DNA of 64,000 bases from Tieghemostelium lacteum. Its lineage: Eukaryota > Evosea > Eumycetozoa > Dictyosteliales > Raperosteliaceae. Every line of letters starts with the position of its first letter. Position 1 is the first letter of the stretch. The translations under genes and the position numbers were made by a program. The stretch covers positions 62,001 through 126,000 of the forward strand of contig LODT01000013.1 of the NCBI GenBank assembly GCA_001606155.1, read 5' to 3'. Below the pieces are notes generated by a model that saw only the letters and a program-made list of their open reading frames with translations, made no database searches and was not told where the DNA came from. This document shows positions 20,403 through 31,130 of the stretch, piece after piece.

Positions 20403-23400
20403 CTAAGGTTCAATAATTTTAGATTGTTTATAGAGTGCTCTTTCTTGAAGTCCATTAATTTGAAGTAGATAATCTCTAATGATAGGTACAGGTGTAAATG
20501 AATAAGGTACTTTTTGGAATTGTTGAATCTCTTTGATGACAGTTGCTAAATGTGATCTTTTTACCATATTGATAAGACCATTATCAATGAGATCTGGAGT
20601 GGCCTCTTCGATAAAAGTCATATCGGTTAGATACAAACCCAAGAATGGCAGACATGGTGGATTCTTGGTGTGTAGTACCTCCCTATAGACCTTAAAGTTA
20701 TTCTTTGGAGCCATGAGTGAATTCAAATGTTTAAAAGTTGCCAAATACTTTCTAGGTAAAGTCTCCCAGGTTTTCTTTAGTCTGAATACAGGGGTCAGAT
20801 TGAGACCTGACAGAATCTCCATTACGGCATTAAAGTTATTCAAGTTTCTGCAGTGGTCAGCTATATTTATAAATTTCTTTATAATGTTTGAACGTTTAGT
20901 CAGACGTTCTTCCTGTACAATTTCAGTAGCAACCCACAGAGGAATTAAATTGGATCTCTTTATGATATTTACAATATTTATGGCATTCTCTTCTTTACCA
21001 GCTTTACTAAATGCCAATCCCAAACATTCTCTATGTTTAATCAATGAATAGGACTCATGTTCAATCAGTGTCAATTGTCTGGCAATCTCCAAATCATCAA
21101 AATTCTGTATACTTATTATTTGATCAGATTTCAAAATCTGAGGTAGAATTGGTGGTGGAACTTTAAACTGAATTAAAGTTTGATTATTATTATTATTGTT
21201 ATTATTAGTGATACTATTTGATAAATTATCATCACTTATTAGATTTGTACTACTATTACTATTTGATGTTAGTAGTGATATATTATTGTTACTATTGTTG
21301 TTGTTGTTATTGTTAGTGCTATCTGATGTTATGACAGATGTTGGATTTAATTGTTGTTGTTTCTTTCTTTCGATTAGTTTGAGAATATTTTCAGAGACTT
21401 TTTCCATTCCATCTTCTACAAGTGGACCTTCAATGAATGCAATGATATCTAAAAGTACCATTTCATTTCTTTCAAAATCATAGAAATGTTTGTCAATCCA
21501 AATCTTTAGAATACTGACAACACGTAATTTAACAGTTCTTGAATTCTTTACTTTTTCTTCCATCTCCAATGTGGGTTCAGGAATGGAAAGTAGAGAATCA
21601 GTATTAGCACCACCATGTAACTGTTGAAATTCCACAAATGGATCATACTCATATTTCTCAATGAGTTTACTCAGTACAACTTGAGCTGTGGTAAATGTCT
21701 TATAGGTAATGATGAAAGTATCAATGAAATCAGGTTCGGAAAACTTGTGATGTGTTAAAATCTCAATCAAACCATCCAGTGATGCTGATTTGAGTTTATA
21801 ACGATTTCTAATATTACTGAATTGACAGAATATCATATCTTTTCTATCTTTAAATTCATCACTTATAATCTTACTGATATCTGCAATTTGTGGTTGAATT
21901 GGTACATGTGCAGGTACTGGTGTATTTGTACTTGTCTGTTGTTGATCTTTGTTATTATTAGTTTGTTCACTATTATCTGTACTATTAAATGATTCCAAAG
22001 TACCAGGTGAATTAAGTTGTGGTGATAAAGGTGGTGTCGATGTTGATGAAGAAAATGATGATGCAACTGAAGATGGTATTGGTTGGGTTGGTGATGTACT
22101 ACTATTATTACTACTGTTGTTTCCACTACCAGTTGACATTTTAATAGCATTTTTGATGGATGGAAAATATGATTTTCTATTTGACTCTTTTACAGGTGTG
22201 GATGTTTTGGTTTCTGAAGTGGTAGGGGTTGGTGGTGTGGGAGTTGGTGGAGTTGGTAGTTCTAAATGTAATGGAGGTGAGGGTGACAACGGTGATGATG
22301 ATGGTGATAATGAGAGTGAATATAAATCATTACTTGATCCGTTGGCTCCATTTAGTGAATTTGAACTTGAATTTGCAGAACCTACTATACCACCTTTAGA
22401 TTGTTTACCATTTGCTCCAACACCAGTTTGAATAGCACCACTGTGTGGAATTGAACTCGATTGACTTCCACTACCAGTTCCAGTTTGGATCTTTGTAGAT
22501 GATTTTAAAATTGGAAAGAACATATATGCCAATTCCTTATCATGAGCTACTCTATTGATAATCTGTTGATTAAACAGTAATGCAATATCAGGTGAACTGT
22601 TCTCTTCAACTGATACCTGAAAGTTATTAGATGACAATCTGTCAGGTGGGGTCTGATGAAACTGAGTTGGCATTGCTAATGTAGGTACATTCAAAAACAA
22701 TGGTGTTTTAATTCCAGGTCTTCTACAAGATTCTGCTGAAATTGATTTCTTTTTTCCAGCTTCTTCTATAAATCTAAAACAAGGTGATTCATAAATATCA
22801 ATTTCAGTGTCATCTTGTTGGCTATTGGTGTTGGTAATAGGTGTAGAGGATACATTGGTATCAGTTGGTTGTAGTACAGGTGACACTGGATCATTAGCAA
22901 TCTTTAGTTTACCAGTTCTCACTGAATCACGATAATTTGATAAACTTAATGAAGATGTTAATGTATTTCCATTGGATGTTGTTGGAGTTATTGTAGATGG
23001 TGAATCTTGAAAGTTTTTTACAATCCATTCAGCATCTTGTTTGGTAAGTATTGATTTTCTAGCTGTGTTACCACCTTGTTGTTGTTGTTGTTGTCTCAAA
23101 TTAAACTTTTTCTCGAGATATTTAATGTCATTTTCAAAAGATTCACTCTGAGGACTTGATGACAATACAGGAGAGTTAGTTAATGATGTATTTGGAGGTG
23201 ACTGTGTAGATGGTGATGAAGGTGGTGTATCTCTCTGACCAATTAAAAGTTTCTTTCTACCACTATCCACCAAATTTGCAACTGAACCTTGTGTAAATAG
23301 TGTCTTATCTTTCCAATCACCTGCATGTCTATTGGATCTTGGACTTATTAGTGGGGTGTTGTCATTAGTAGTGGTTGTTGTAGCACTGCTAATACTGATA

Positions 23401-23891
23401 CTATGTTGAATCAGACTATCATCACTATTAGATTTACTGTGTGTCGATAGTAAAGGTGGAGAGGATGTTGAAGGTGATGCTGGAGGTACCTGTTTATCTT
23501 CTTTATTAGCCTGAATATAAAATGATTCAGGTATCTGTTTTGAAACAGGTTCCTTTGTACTTGATGTCGAAGAAGTTGTAAAAAACTTCTTGGCAAATGA
23601 ATTCTTTATAATTGAGTGTTGTTGTGTTTGGTGTCTTTGTTGATTAGTTTCAAATACCTTTCCAAGTTCTTTGACATTTGGTGTATCTACAGGTATGTCA
23701 TTAGGTGTTGCCAATGTAGGAGGTGGTGTATTTGAACGTTGTAGTTTCTCTACAATTGAGTGTAATGGTGTCTGTGGTTGTGATGGTGATCTTTCTAATG
23801 TATTTTCATTCTTTTCATTCTTATTCTGTACATGTTGTTGTTGTTGTTGATTTAATTTTTGTTGAATATCCATCATAATTTTAACTATCAT
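20403..23891 (-). CDS. Ras guanine-nucleotide exchange factor (RasGEF)
   Basis: A 1162-residue activator of Ras GTPases of the large dictyostelid gef family, which controls chemotaxis and macropinocytosis. About the first 670 residues are disordered, rich in Gln, Ser, Thr, Pro and Asn. A RasGEF N-terminal (REM) module spans about 680-800 (SASLDGLIEILTHHKF, FIITYKTFTTAQVVLSKL). After an Asn-rich insert the CDC25 catalytic domain runs about 920-1150, with DDLEIARQLTLIEH, HCRNLNNFNAVMEILSGL, FLGLYLTDMTFIEEATPD and NMVKRSHLATVI. No DEP, PH or LisH module was seen. Met codons at positions 1, 6 and 7 are all possible starts. Single exon. Confidence 0.92.
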   Translation of the reverse strand: MIVKIMMDIQQKLNQQQQQHVQNKNEKNENTLERSPSQPQTPLHSIVEKLQRSNTPPPTLATPNDIPVDTPNVKELGKVFETNQQRHQTQQHSIIKNSFAKKFFTTSSTSSTKEPVSKQIPESFYIQANKEDKQVPPASPSTSSPPLLSTHSKSNSDDSLIQHSISISSATTTTTNDNTPLISPRSNRHAGDWKDKTLFTQGSVANLVDSGRKKLLIGQRDTPPSSPSTQSPPNTSLTNSPVLSSSPQSESFENDIKYLEKKFNLRQQQQQQGGNTARKSILTKQDAEWIVKNFQDSPSTITPTTSNGNTLTSSLSLSNYRDSVRTGKLKIANDPVSPVLQPTDTNVSSTPITNTNSQQDDTEIDIYESPCFRFIEEAGKKKSISAESCRRPGIKTPLFLNVPTLAMPTQFHQTPPDRLSSNNFQVSVEENSSPDIALLFNQQIINRVAHDKELAYMFFPILKSSTKIQTGTGSGSQSSSIPHSGAIQTGVGANGKQSKGGIVGSANSSSNSLNGANGSSNDLYSLSLSPSSSPLSPSPPLHLELPTPPTPTPPTPTTSETKTSTPVKESNRKSYFPSIKNAIKMSTGSGNNSSNNSSTSPTQPIPSSVASSFSSSTSTPPLSPQLNSPGTLESFNSTDNSEQTNNNKDQQQTSTNTPVPAHVPIQPQIADISKIISDEFKDRKDMIFCQFSNIRNRYKLKSASLDGLIEILTHHKFSEPDFIDTFIITYKTFTTAQVVLSKLIEKYEYDPFVEFQQLHGGANTDSLLSIPEPTLEMEEKVKNSRTVKLRVVSILKIWIDKHFYDFERNEMVLLDIIAFIEGPLVEDGMEKVSENILKLIERKKQQQLNPTSVITSDSTNNNNNNNSNNNISLLTSNSNSSTNLISDDNLSNSITNNNNNNNNQTLIQFKVPPPILPQILKSDQIISIQNFDDLEIARQLTLIEHESYSLIKHRECLGLAFSKAGKEENAINIVNIIKRSNLIPLWVATEIVQEERLTKRSNIIKKFINIADHCRNLNNFNAVMEILSGLNLTPVFRLKKTWETLPRKYLATFKHLNSLMAPKNNFKVYREVLHTKNPPCLPFLGLYLTDMTFIEEATPDLIDNGLINMVKRSHLATVIKEIQQFQKVPYSFTPVPIIRDYLLQINGLQERALYKQSKIIEP

Positions 23892-24818
23892 TTTATATAT
23901 ATAAATATTAATATTAATTATAATAAAATATATATAAGATATATTTGTGTGTATAGTATTGTTGTATATAAAGGTATAACTATAAATATGTCTCTTTTAC
24001 GACTATTTTTAAAAATATAATATTATTTAAAAATAGTAATAAATAATTTAAAATGTGTATTTACTGAAATCGTTATGATATTGTTATATAATACTACTAC
24101 TACTATTATTTAATAGTATATTTTTACTCTTGTTATTAAATAATGATCTATATAATATTCTAGAGTCGATGGATATACCCTACTCTCCCAGTTGTTTTTA
24201 CTAATTTTAAAATTTCCCAAAGATAGTGTTTAAATTCTGATTGAAAATGAAATCTGATATTTTTATCTCTTATTTTCTATAATCTCTCTGTGTGCTATAT
24301 GTGTGTGGTGGGGATGGTGAGTTTATTTTTACCTTTTTTTTTATTTAATAATATCTATTTGTGGTGTTTGTTGTTGTTGTTGTTTATAGTACTTGATCTT
24401 ATTTTAACTAAAATGATTATTTGTGATAAGATTTGTATTGTTTACAACATATCTTTCTCCTATGTTTAACAAAAAAAAAATGTGATTTATAATTGGTATT
24501 TTTAATAAATAGAGTAAAGTTGGTGTTGTCTTTGGGTGAGTATGTGTTTTTATCTACAATTGTATTTTTCTTTTTGTGGTGAGTGGGATTTTGATTAAAT
24601 TTGATTTTTTTAATAATTTATATAAATGTGGGTATTGTTTATTTGATTATTATTAGTGGTCCAATCAATTGAGGGGTTTGGATCAAATCAAAAAATAAAA
24701 AAAAAAATGAAAAAATATCCTTTTAAAAAATAAAAAAAATCTAAATTTTGAATCGAAATTTTGATTTATGATATTTTAGATTTCACCGAGATGATCATTT
24801 TTAACATGTTTATGACCT
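23892..24818. other. Long intergenic region upstream of the RasGEF gene
   Basis: About 0.9 kb of A/T-rich DNA with GT- and T-rich stretches (24290-24380, 24520-24600) and A runs near 24690-24740. No coding frame, tRNA or strong hairpin seen. It is the 5' flank of the RasGEF gene and the 3' flank of the DHHC gene. Confidence 0.45.
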
Positions 24819-26097
24819 TTAACCAAAACATGAATAATATTCATTGTTCCATATGGTATTTTTTTTCTTTTTCATTGCATAGTATTTAATTTGATCATTG
24901 GTTGGTAATTTCCATTTCTTTATCATTCTATATTCTCTTTCCAGTTGCGTAATTGATGTTGGTAAAGAGTTATTATTAGTGTGTTCTTCATTATTATTAT
25001 CAATATGCAAAAACTCTTTAATATTCTCCCAAACTCCATTGTTGAATGGGTAGGGTAGATCTCTACTAGCTGCAATATCAGATGTTCTTTTATAAAATGA
25101 TTTCAAATAGGTAATCTTATGAGCTTTTGTAAATTCCCATGAAGTCTGATTGGTAATAATCAGATAGCTATGAAACAAAAGTAACCCAAATGGCATAAAA
25201 AACCCACCAAAAATCAAACCAGTTGGTGGAAGCATTATTAAGTTCTCCCAAAACCAGTCATACCAAGTCTCTTGAGTCCACTTGAACCCAGTTAATATAA
25301 TTGAAAAACCTAGAATCAACAATGCACTCTGTAAAACCAAAAAACTTACAAAATATCTATGATTCCTTATACCCACACAACTACCCACAAAAAAACAATG
25401 ATGATCATATTTAATTATACATTTCTGACATTTTACACAATGTTTACACCTTAGTGGCTAACCATTCTATAATTAATAATCTTATGTTCTGTATATCATA
25501 AATGAGTTTAATAATACATACAACATAAACTTTACAAACTTCACAAAAATAATTTAAATCTTTATCTTCTTGTTCTTTGGATTGATTTTGATCTTGATCA
25601 GAATCACCTATTAATGGTTGTGATTCTGAATGTGTTCCATTTGTCTTTGCTCTGTATTTTATACTATCATCTGACCTCTTTAAAGAGTTGTTTTCTTGTT
25701 GCTGTTGTATTTCGGTTTTTGTAGATGAATAAGTTGTAGATAAATCAAATTGCGATAATTCACTAACATAACCAGGTGGTATGGAAGCTAACCAGTAGAA
25801 TATAATAGTCATTACAAATATAGAGTGAGTCCATATCAGGTAAAAGTAATCCCGTTCCCTAAATGCTATATTCAATGTAGTATATTCTCTAAACGCCAAT
25901 AGAGAATAAATAAGAATATGAATTCCCATCCAACCTGCCTTTGCTAAACGTCCTTCCATTTGCACTGACATTTTAGACTTTTTCTCTCTCTGTGCAGCAA
26001 AAGTTGTATTATTACTACTGGTTGAGGTAACACTACCATTACCATTCACAGTTATATCTGAATCATCTAATACTAAATTTTCATTACTATTATTCAT
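24819..26097 (-). CDS. DHHC palmitoyltransferase (zDHHC family)
   Basis: A polytopic enzyme that S-acylates membrane proteins at the Golgi, endosomes or plasma membrane. Exon 1 is 26097-25522, intron 25521-25458 (GTATGT..TTAG, 64 bp, phase 0), exon 2 is 25457-24819, giving about 404 residues. Two hydrophobic segments precede the Cys-rich domain (ILIYSLLAFREY; SIFVMTIIFYWLASIPPGY). The intron falls inside that domain: exon 1 ends CEVCKVYV and exon 2 begins PLRCKHCVKC. The active site reads IKYDHHCFFVGSCVG. Two more hydrophobic stretches follow, with the post-TM motif NQTSWEF (family T-T-x-E). The long acidic loop before the Cys-rich domain is Gln-rich. Substrate is unknown. Confidence 0.92.
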
Positions 26098-27203
26098 TCA
26101 TGTAGATTCTTAATAAAAATAACAAATATCCAATAATATTTTCAAAATTGTAAAATGCAAACTAAAAATAAATTTTAAAAAAATTAAATTCTAGTAATAA
26201 AATATCTCTGATTTGGTAGTTTTGTTTAATTATTTTAATTAAAGATAATGATTATAAAATACAACCTCCTACTTACTTGAAAATCAAAAAAAGATCTTAA
26301 TAATAATAGAAAGTCTCTTTATCCAAACTGTGCAAAAAACTGATAAAAAAAATTTTTTTTTTTTTTTATTTTTTTTAAATACAATCGAGTGAGTATTCTA
26401 TATTTATTGATAAATACCACCTCGCTGTGAGTTAAACATTACTTTTATGTTTACATTACAAATATACTAATATTTGTTAAATTTAATATTTATTAGAGTT
26501 TTTTTTTTAAATTGCATGGATATTTGTGATTATCATCAAGTCGTTATTCCTTTTGATTTAAATTTCAATTAAATAACATCATTAGATAGATTCACTCTTA
26601 ATAACTAAATTATAAATAATAGCATCAATTAGTACTATAACGCCAGCATAAACCAACCATCACAAATATTAAATAAGCTACTTTCACATATTTTTTTTAA
26701 ATAACCTTCAATAACAACTAAAACCAGAAAAACAGTTACCAATCGTATATTTCGAATCATTTAAATTATATATACACATTAAGCCTCACATTTTTTATTG
26801 ATTTTTAACACATTCGTAAGTACAGATCCCCTACTATCTCCCTTTTTATTTTTACAAATTTCTAAATTTGTAGTCTGTCTCTGGGAGAACATTTGTCATT
26901 TGTCCTTATAGGAGGTTTAGAAAATCAAATCAATTAGTGAATCACAATAGATTTGATACTTTTGAACACCTAGCAAATGACATTTTTCCCCAAGTATTCC
27001 CAATTTTCAAAAACAAAAATAATTAAAAATACATATTTTTTTTTTAAAATAGTTTGTTTTATTTTTGTCGTGTGGCATTCACATATCATTATAATCAATT
27101 TGTTATTTAATAGTCGATTAATCAATCACCTTTTTTTCTTATTTGCAATCATATTAACTGATTTGTATTTTGTCATCAATTTCAATTAGAGATGTAAGAT
27201 AAC
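26098..27203. other. Long divergent intergenic region, DHHC and PRL genes
   Basis: About 1.1 kb of A/T-rich DNA containing both promoters. A C/G-richer patch at 26820-26910 carries a small hairpin (ACAAATTT/AAATTTGT, about 26855-26873). The words CATTTGTCATTTG and GCAAATGACATTT form a loose inverted pair about 75 bp apart. The + frame at 26977-27189 is Phe/Ile-rich noise. A non-coding RNA is possible but not shown. Confidence 0.4.
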
Positions 27204-27847
27204 ATGTCAGGATTACGAAGCTCACTCCCAAACCCAGCCTCTGTAGTAGAAACTACAACTCACAGATTTCTCATTTTCGATGCTCCAAATGATGATAATC
27301 TTCCTCTTTACATAAATGTATGTTAGGTCGTACAATTTACCAGATAAATAATGTATTTTGGAGTTACTAATATATAGTAATAACAGGAACTTAAAAAATA
27401 TAATGTAACTTATTTAGTTAGGGCATGTGACCCAACTTATTCAACTGAACCTCTCCAAGCCCTTGGAATTCAAGTATTTGTAGGTTTATTTTAGATATAC
27501 AAATTTTAATATAGTATATTATAGAGAATTAACATGTTAATATTTAATTTTAGGATATGCCATTCCCAGATGGTGGCTCTCCTCCCGATGCAGTAGTTAA
27601 TAATTGGCTAAGAATATTAGGAGAATCTTACAAAAAAGGAGTAAAAGAAACAATAGGAGTACATTGTGTAGCTGGACTCGGAAGAGCACCAGTTTTAGTT
27701 GCAATTGCCTTGATCGAATCAGGAATGAATCCACTTCAGGCAGTTGAACATATTCGAGAAAGAAGAAGAGGATCTATCAACATTAAACAAATTCAATATC
27801 TTAAAAACTATAAAAGTAAAAAGAAGAACTCATGCTTAATAATGTAA
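27204..27847 (+). CDS. PRL-type protein tyrosine phosphatase (PTP4A)
   Basis: A prenylated dual-specificity-like phosphatase of the PRL family at the plasma membrane or endosomes. Three exons fit: 27204-27317, 27387-27479 and 27554-27847, with introns of 69 and 74 bp, both phase 0. The product is about 166 residues, as in the family. Exon 2 gives VTYLVRACDPTYS. Exon 3 holds the general-acid loop DMPFPDGGSPP and the P-loop HCVAGLGRAP, where the PRL Ala replaces the usual Ser/Thr. The C-terminus KKKNSCLIM is a basic stretch plus a CAAX box. Start ATG 27204 leads into an N-terminus homologous to PRLs (HRFLIFDAPND). Confidence 0.95.
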
Positions 27848-28249
27848 TATCATTATCAAACAACAAACTCTTCCCCTCTCACCGTCTTTTTTTTTCCCCC
27901 AATCATACATCACCCAATTCAATGCATAAAAAGCAATAACAAAGCATTAATATAACCATCCCACCCTTCCATTCCCTTCACTAAGCAGTGCTGCTTGAAT
28001 TGTACAACAAAAAAAAATTCATCATTATCAATCTGAAGGCAGATAAATTATTGTTATTATTAAAGAAACAAATTTATTTCAATTTGATAAATAAATATAA
28101 AAAAAGGTAATAACTCGGACACATCTTAAAACAAATATTTTTAGATATAAATTGTGTATCTCTTGTCATAAGCTTTTTTTCAAAATATCATATTTTTTTG
28201 TAAAAGAATTCAACGTTTGATAAACTGGTAAATTTGAATTTAAATTTTA

Positions 28250-28280
<31 letters not shown>

Positions 28281-28598
28281 GTGTGTTTATCTATCCAGAA
28301 ATTACTATTGAATTATTTATTATTAGTTTTATAAATAACTATATAATTTATAATTTTTAAAGAAGAACCCATCCCACAACCAACAACTAAACCCTTGTAT
28401 ATAATAATCACCTCTCTTTTTTAATATAAAAAAAAAAAGGTAGAATCTAGAAACTTTATTTATTTAAATTTTCATACCTCATTTAAACACAGACTTAGAA
28501 AGATCAACTTTTTTTTTTGTAATAAACTCTTCAATCTTCCATCTTCCTTTTACCCCAACAACTACAATTTACAATTAATCTTTTAGATAGTAATAATA
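27848..28598. other. Intergenic: PRL 3' flank and 4E-BP promoter
   Basis: About 0.75 kb, A/T-rich with a 23-base T run near 28258-28280. Just after the PRL gene, CAATTCAA (27915-27922) and TTGAATTG (27995-28002) are perfect inverted words around a patch that contains a tight AAGCAG/CTGCTT hairpin (27983-27996). No protein gene seen. Confidence 0.45.
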
Positions 28599-29032
28599 AT
28601 GTCAAGCACAACCAAAGCCATTCCAGTCTTGAAAGACAACAGATTAAATGACATCAATTTTTCAACTTCTTTAGGTGGAACATTGTATGGAACTACTCCA
28701 GGTGGTACCAAAAAGATTTACGATCGTACCCAGTTGCTAAACTATCGTAACTCCCCACTGTCCAAAACTCCACCACCTGAAATTTCAAACTTTAACGATT
28801 TGATTAAACAAAAACCATCAACTAGCAACAATAGCACTAATACCAATAGCACTACTACAACTCCACCAACCAATACTACACCTGTTCCAAAATCTAGTAA
28901 ACCCGATCACGATGGTAACTATCATTATTTATTCTTCACCTTAAAGTGTATTTTATTAACCCACACCCACCCTTTTTTTTCATAAAAAATCAACCCAATA
29001 CCCACAATATAGAAATGTTTCAAATGGAATAA
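28599..29032 (+). CDS. eIF4E-binding protein (4E-BP)
   Basis: A small disordered repressor of cap-dependent translation, normally controlled by TORC1 phosphorylation. Exon 1 is 28599-28914, intron 28915-29012 (GTAACT..ATAG, phase 1). Exon 2 is only 20 bp of coding sequence (29013-29032), giving 111 residues (human 4E-BP1 is 118). Visible landmarks are the Thr-rich phospho-segment [14 protein letters not shown], the eIF4E-binding motif YDRTQLL (Y-x4-L-phi) and NSPLSKTPP, matching the S/T-P sites after it. Exon 2 adds EMFQME, a plausible TOS (TOR-signalling) motif like FEMDI. Without splicing the frame would end in a poor hydrophobic tail, which supports the intron. This should be the orthologue of the D. 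discoideum 4E-BP. Confidence 0.9.
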
Positions 29033-29268
29033 GTTAACGGTAGTCATAGAGATAATCAAACTATAATCTGTACAATTTAAAAAAATATAAATAACAATAA
29101 AAATACAATTGTATATAAAGTGGTTAGGTGATTTTCAATGACACTTGAAACATTTAAAAAAAAAAAAACATGACCAATATCTTCTATTTAAAGAGTAATC
29201 AAAAATTTTGATTATTTATTGTAAAACAAGTGGTATAAATATAACAAGATAGGAAATGTTAATTTACT

Positions 29269-30170
29269 CTATTCCATTAGGGATTTGTTTTGTGTTGGTT
29301 GTTGTGGTTGTGGAACATATTGTTGTTGTTGTTGTGGTGGATATTGTTGTTGTTGAACAAATTGTTGTTGTTGTGGAATATATTGTTGTTGTTGTTGTGG
29401 TGGATATTGTTGTTGCATTTGTTGTTGAGTACCAAACATATTTACAACTGGTTGGGACATTGGCATACCAATAACTGGTTGAGCCATTGGCATACCCATT
29501 GGAATAACAAAACCTGATGGTGCTGGGAATGAAATATCAATCTATAGTAAAAGATTTATTATAATGTTAATAAAACATCTATTGTTAATTAGTAGTAGAC
29601 TATACATACATAAAGTTTAACAAATTTCTTTTTACCGTGTTTAATTTGTTTGTGTGGGTCTGGGTGTTTCTCTTTAAGATGAAGTGTAATTCTTCTTTCT
29701 GAGTAATAGTTATTGGCATCAAAAAGACTCTTTTCAATAGATGCTTTTACTTTTTTGTAATGTTTAACATTGATAACAATCATTGCAATAACAACACAAA
29801 TGAAACCAGCAAAACCAACTCCAACTAAACCACCAACACCTCTAGAAAAACCAATAATAATAAAGAGCATAAATAATACAATACCTCCAATTAGATAATA
29901 CACAGTTTTTGGATAGTGATGGAAACATTCTGTATTAATACGAGTTATTAATCTATTTTTAAAAATTAATAATAATAAAAAATAGGTATTAGCAACGTAG
30001 TGATAAATTTAGGAAAATAGATAAATCGTACATAAGTACTCCACTTAAACGTACTGTTCAAATTCATTTGGTTCTAAAACACCATAGAGTGATTGTGGGT
30101 AATGTTTTGAAAATTGTACTACTCCTCTTTGAGTGCAGTGTTTATCTTGTTTTACTTTTACGCAATTCAT
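29269..30170 (-). CDS. Erf4/GOLGA7-like membrane protein with Gln/Pro-rich tail
   Basis: Probably an Erf4/GCP16-type partner of DHHC palmitoyltransferases. Exon 1 is 30170-30055, exon 2 is 29952-29610, exon 3 is 29541-29269, with introns of 102 and 68 bp. The product is 243 residues. VQFSKHYPQSLYGVLEPNEF followed by EQLITRIN resembles the Erf4 opening (Q-F-x-x-x-F/Y-P-x-x-L-x-x-x-I-x-x-x-x-F). Two hydrophobic segments come next (VYYLIGGIVLFMLFIIIGF; GFAGFICVVIAMIVIN). KHYKKVKASIEKSL and KKKFVKLYIDISF match the family's later region. Exon 3 adds a MGMP/Gln/Pro-rich tail not found in animal GOLGA7. Assignment is by eye; the alternative is an unrelated two-TM dictyostelid protein. Confidence 0.65.
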
Positions 30171-30489
30171 TGTATTTCTTATAAATGAGTGAAGAAAAAA
30201 AAAATTTCGATAAAGGTTTAAAAAACTTAATATCTCAATTTACATAAAATATTTCTTCAAAATTTAGGAGATTATTATCAAATTGGTGCACATCGAGTAA
30301 CGTAAATAATTATTTGAACAAATAAGTAAATTTGTTAATTTATTTGCTTGTATAAATACCTTTAGAGTTTTTTTGGTATGTAGGTCGGAAATTTACTGAT
30401 TTTTTTGATGAGTGGGTAAAAGGTTTCTGAGCTTTAAAACAAATGAGAATCCGTTATATTTTTTTTATTATAGTGTATATATGACAATA
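30171..30489. other. Divergent intergenic region
   Basis: About 320 bp, A/T-rich, between outward-pointing genes. No feature beyond A/T runs is seen. Confidence 0.4.
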
Positions 30490-31077
30490 ATGAAATTATT
30501 CGTATTATTAGTTTCAATTTTATTTGTTCAATTAAGTTTTGGAACTTTTGTTTCAGAAGTTACAATCACACCACACGAAAATGGATGTGGTAATGTATAT
30601 GGTGCTGGATATGTTATACCAATTAATACCTGTATAACATTGGAAACTGGATACTATTTGACATTAAATTTAAATAGTGAACAAACTCAAATGACATTAT
30701 CATACTTTAAAGACAATTGTTCATCAGACGCTATTGCATGGGGAGGTCCATATAATTTACAACAGTGTACCAATTTTTCATTTTTAAATGAACCTGAATA
30801 CAATGTAACTATTACTACTGGGAGTTCAGTACCATCTGGTGCCATTGAAGTAGAGTACTATTACTACAGTTTCTATTGCAGTGGTCCTACTTACAAGAAA
30901 TTCTATACCAACCAATACAAAGACGTTCAAAATCATCTCTATTACATGTGTTACAATGATAAACCTTTTGTTTACAATTGTCCAGAATCATTTTCAAGTT
31001 GTGAACAAACTGATTTGGATGGATGTCATGATGATAAAAGTTTATTAATGCCATACAGAGGTAAATGTCTAAAATAA
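30490..31077 (+). CDS. Secreted Cys-rich protein of unknown function
   Basis: Family not recognised. The product is about 195 residues from ATG 30490 (a second ATG lies at 30481). A clear signal peptide (MKLFVLLVSILFVQLSFG) is followed by a beta-strand-like, Tyr/Thr/Asn-rich domain. It has about ten Cys and several N-glycosylation sites (NCSS, NFSF, NVTI). There is no membrane anchor. It looks like one of the lineage-specific extracellular proteins of dictyostelids. The in-frame extension upstream to 30412 has poor composition and was not used. Confidence 0.7.
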   Translation: MKLFVLLVSILFVQLSFGTFVSEVTITPHENGCGNVYGAGYVIPINTCITLETGYYLTLNLNSEQTQMTLSYFKDNCSSDAIAWGGPYNLQQCTNFSFLNEPEYNVTITTGSSVPSGAIEVEYYYYSFYCSGPTYKKFYTNQYKDVQNHLYYMCYNDKPFVYNCPESFSSCEQTDLDGCHDDKSLLMPYRGKCLK

Positions 31078-31130
31078 AAAGTGGAGCTGTAAACTTATTA
31101 TTTAATTATATTTGTATTATGAATTTATTT

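Noticed and set aside
21949-22431. 160-codon + strand frame
   Set aside because: It is antisense to the low-complexity head of the RasGEF gene, with biased Gly/Val/Leu composition and no domain.
26977-27189. Phe/Ile-rich + frame before the PRL gene
   Set aside because: Composition is that of A/T-rich non-coding DNA and no domain is seen; it lies in the PRL 5' flank.
29256-29517. Val- and Leu-rich + strand frames
   Set aside because: They are complements of the Gln/Pro tail exon of the Erf4-like gene.
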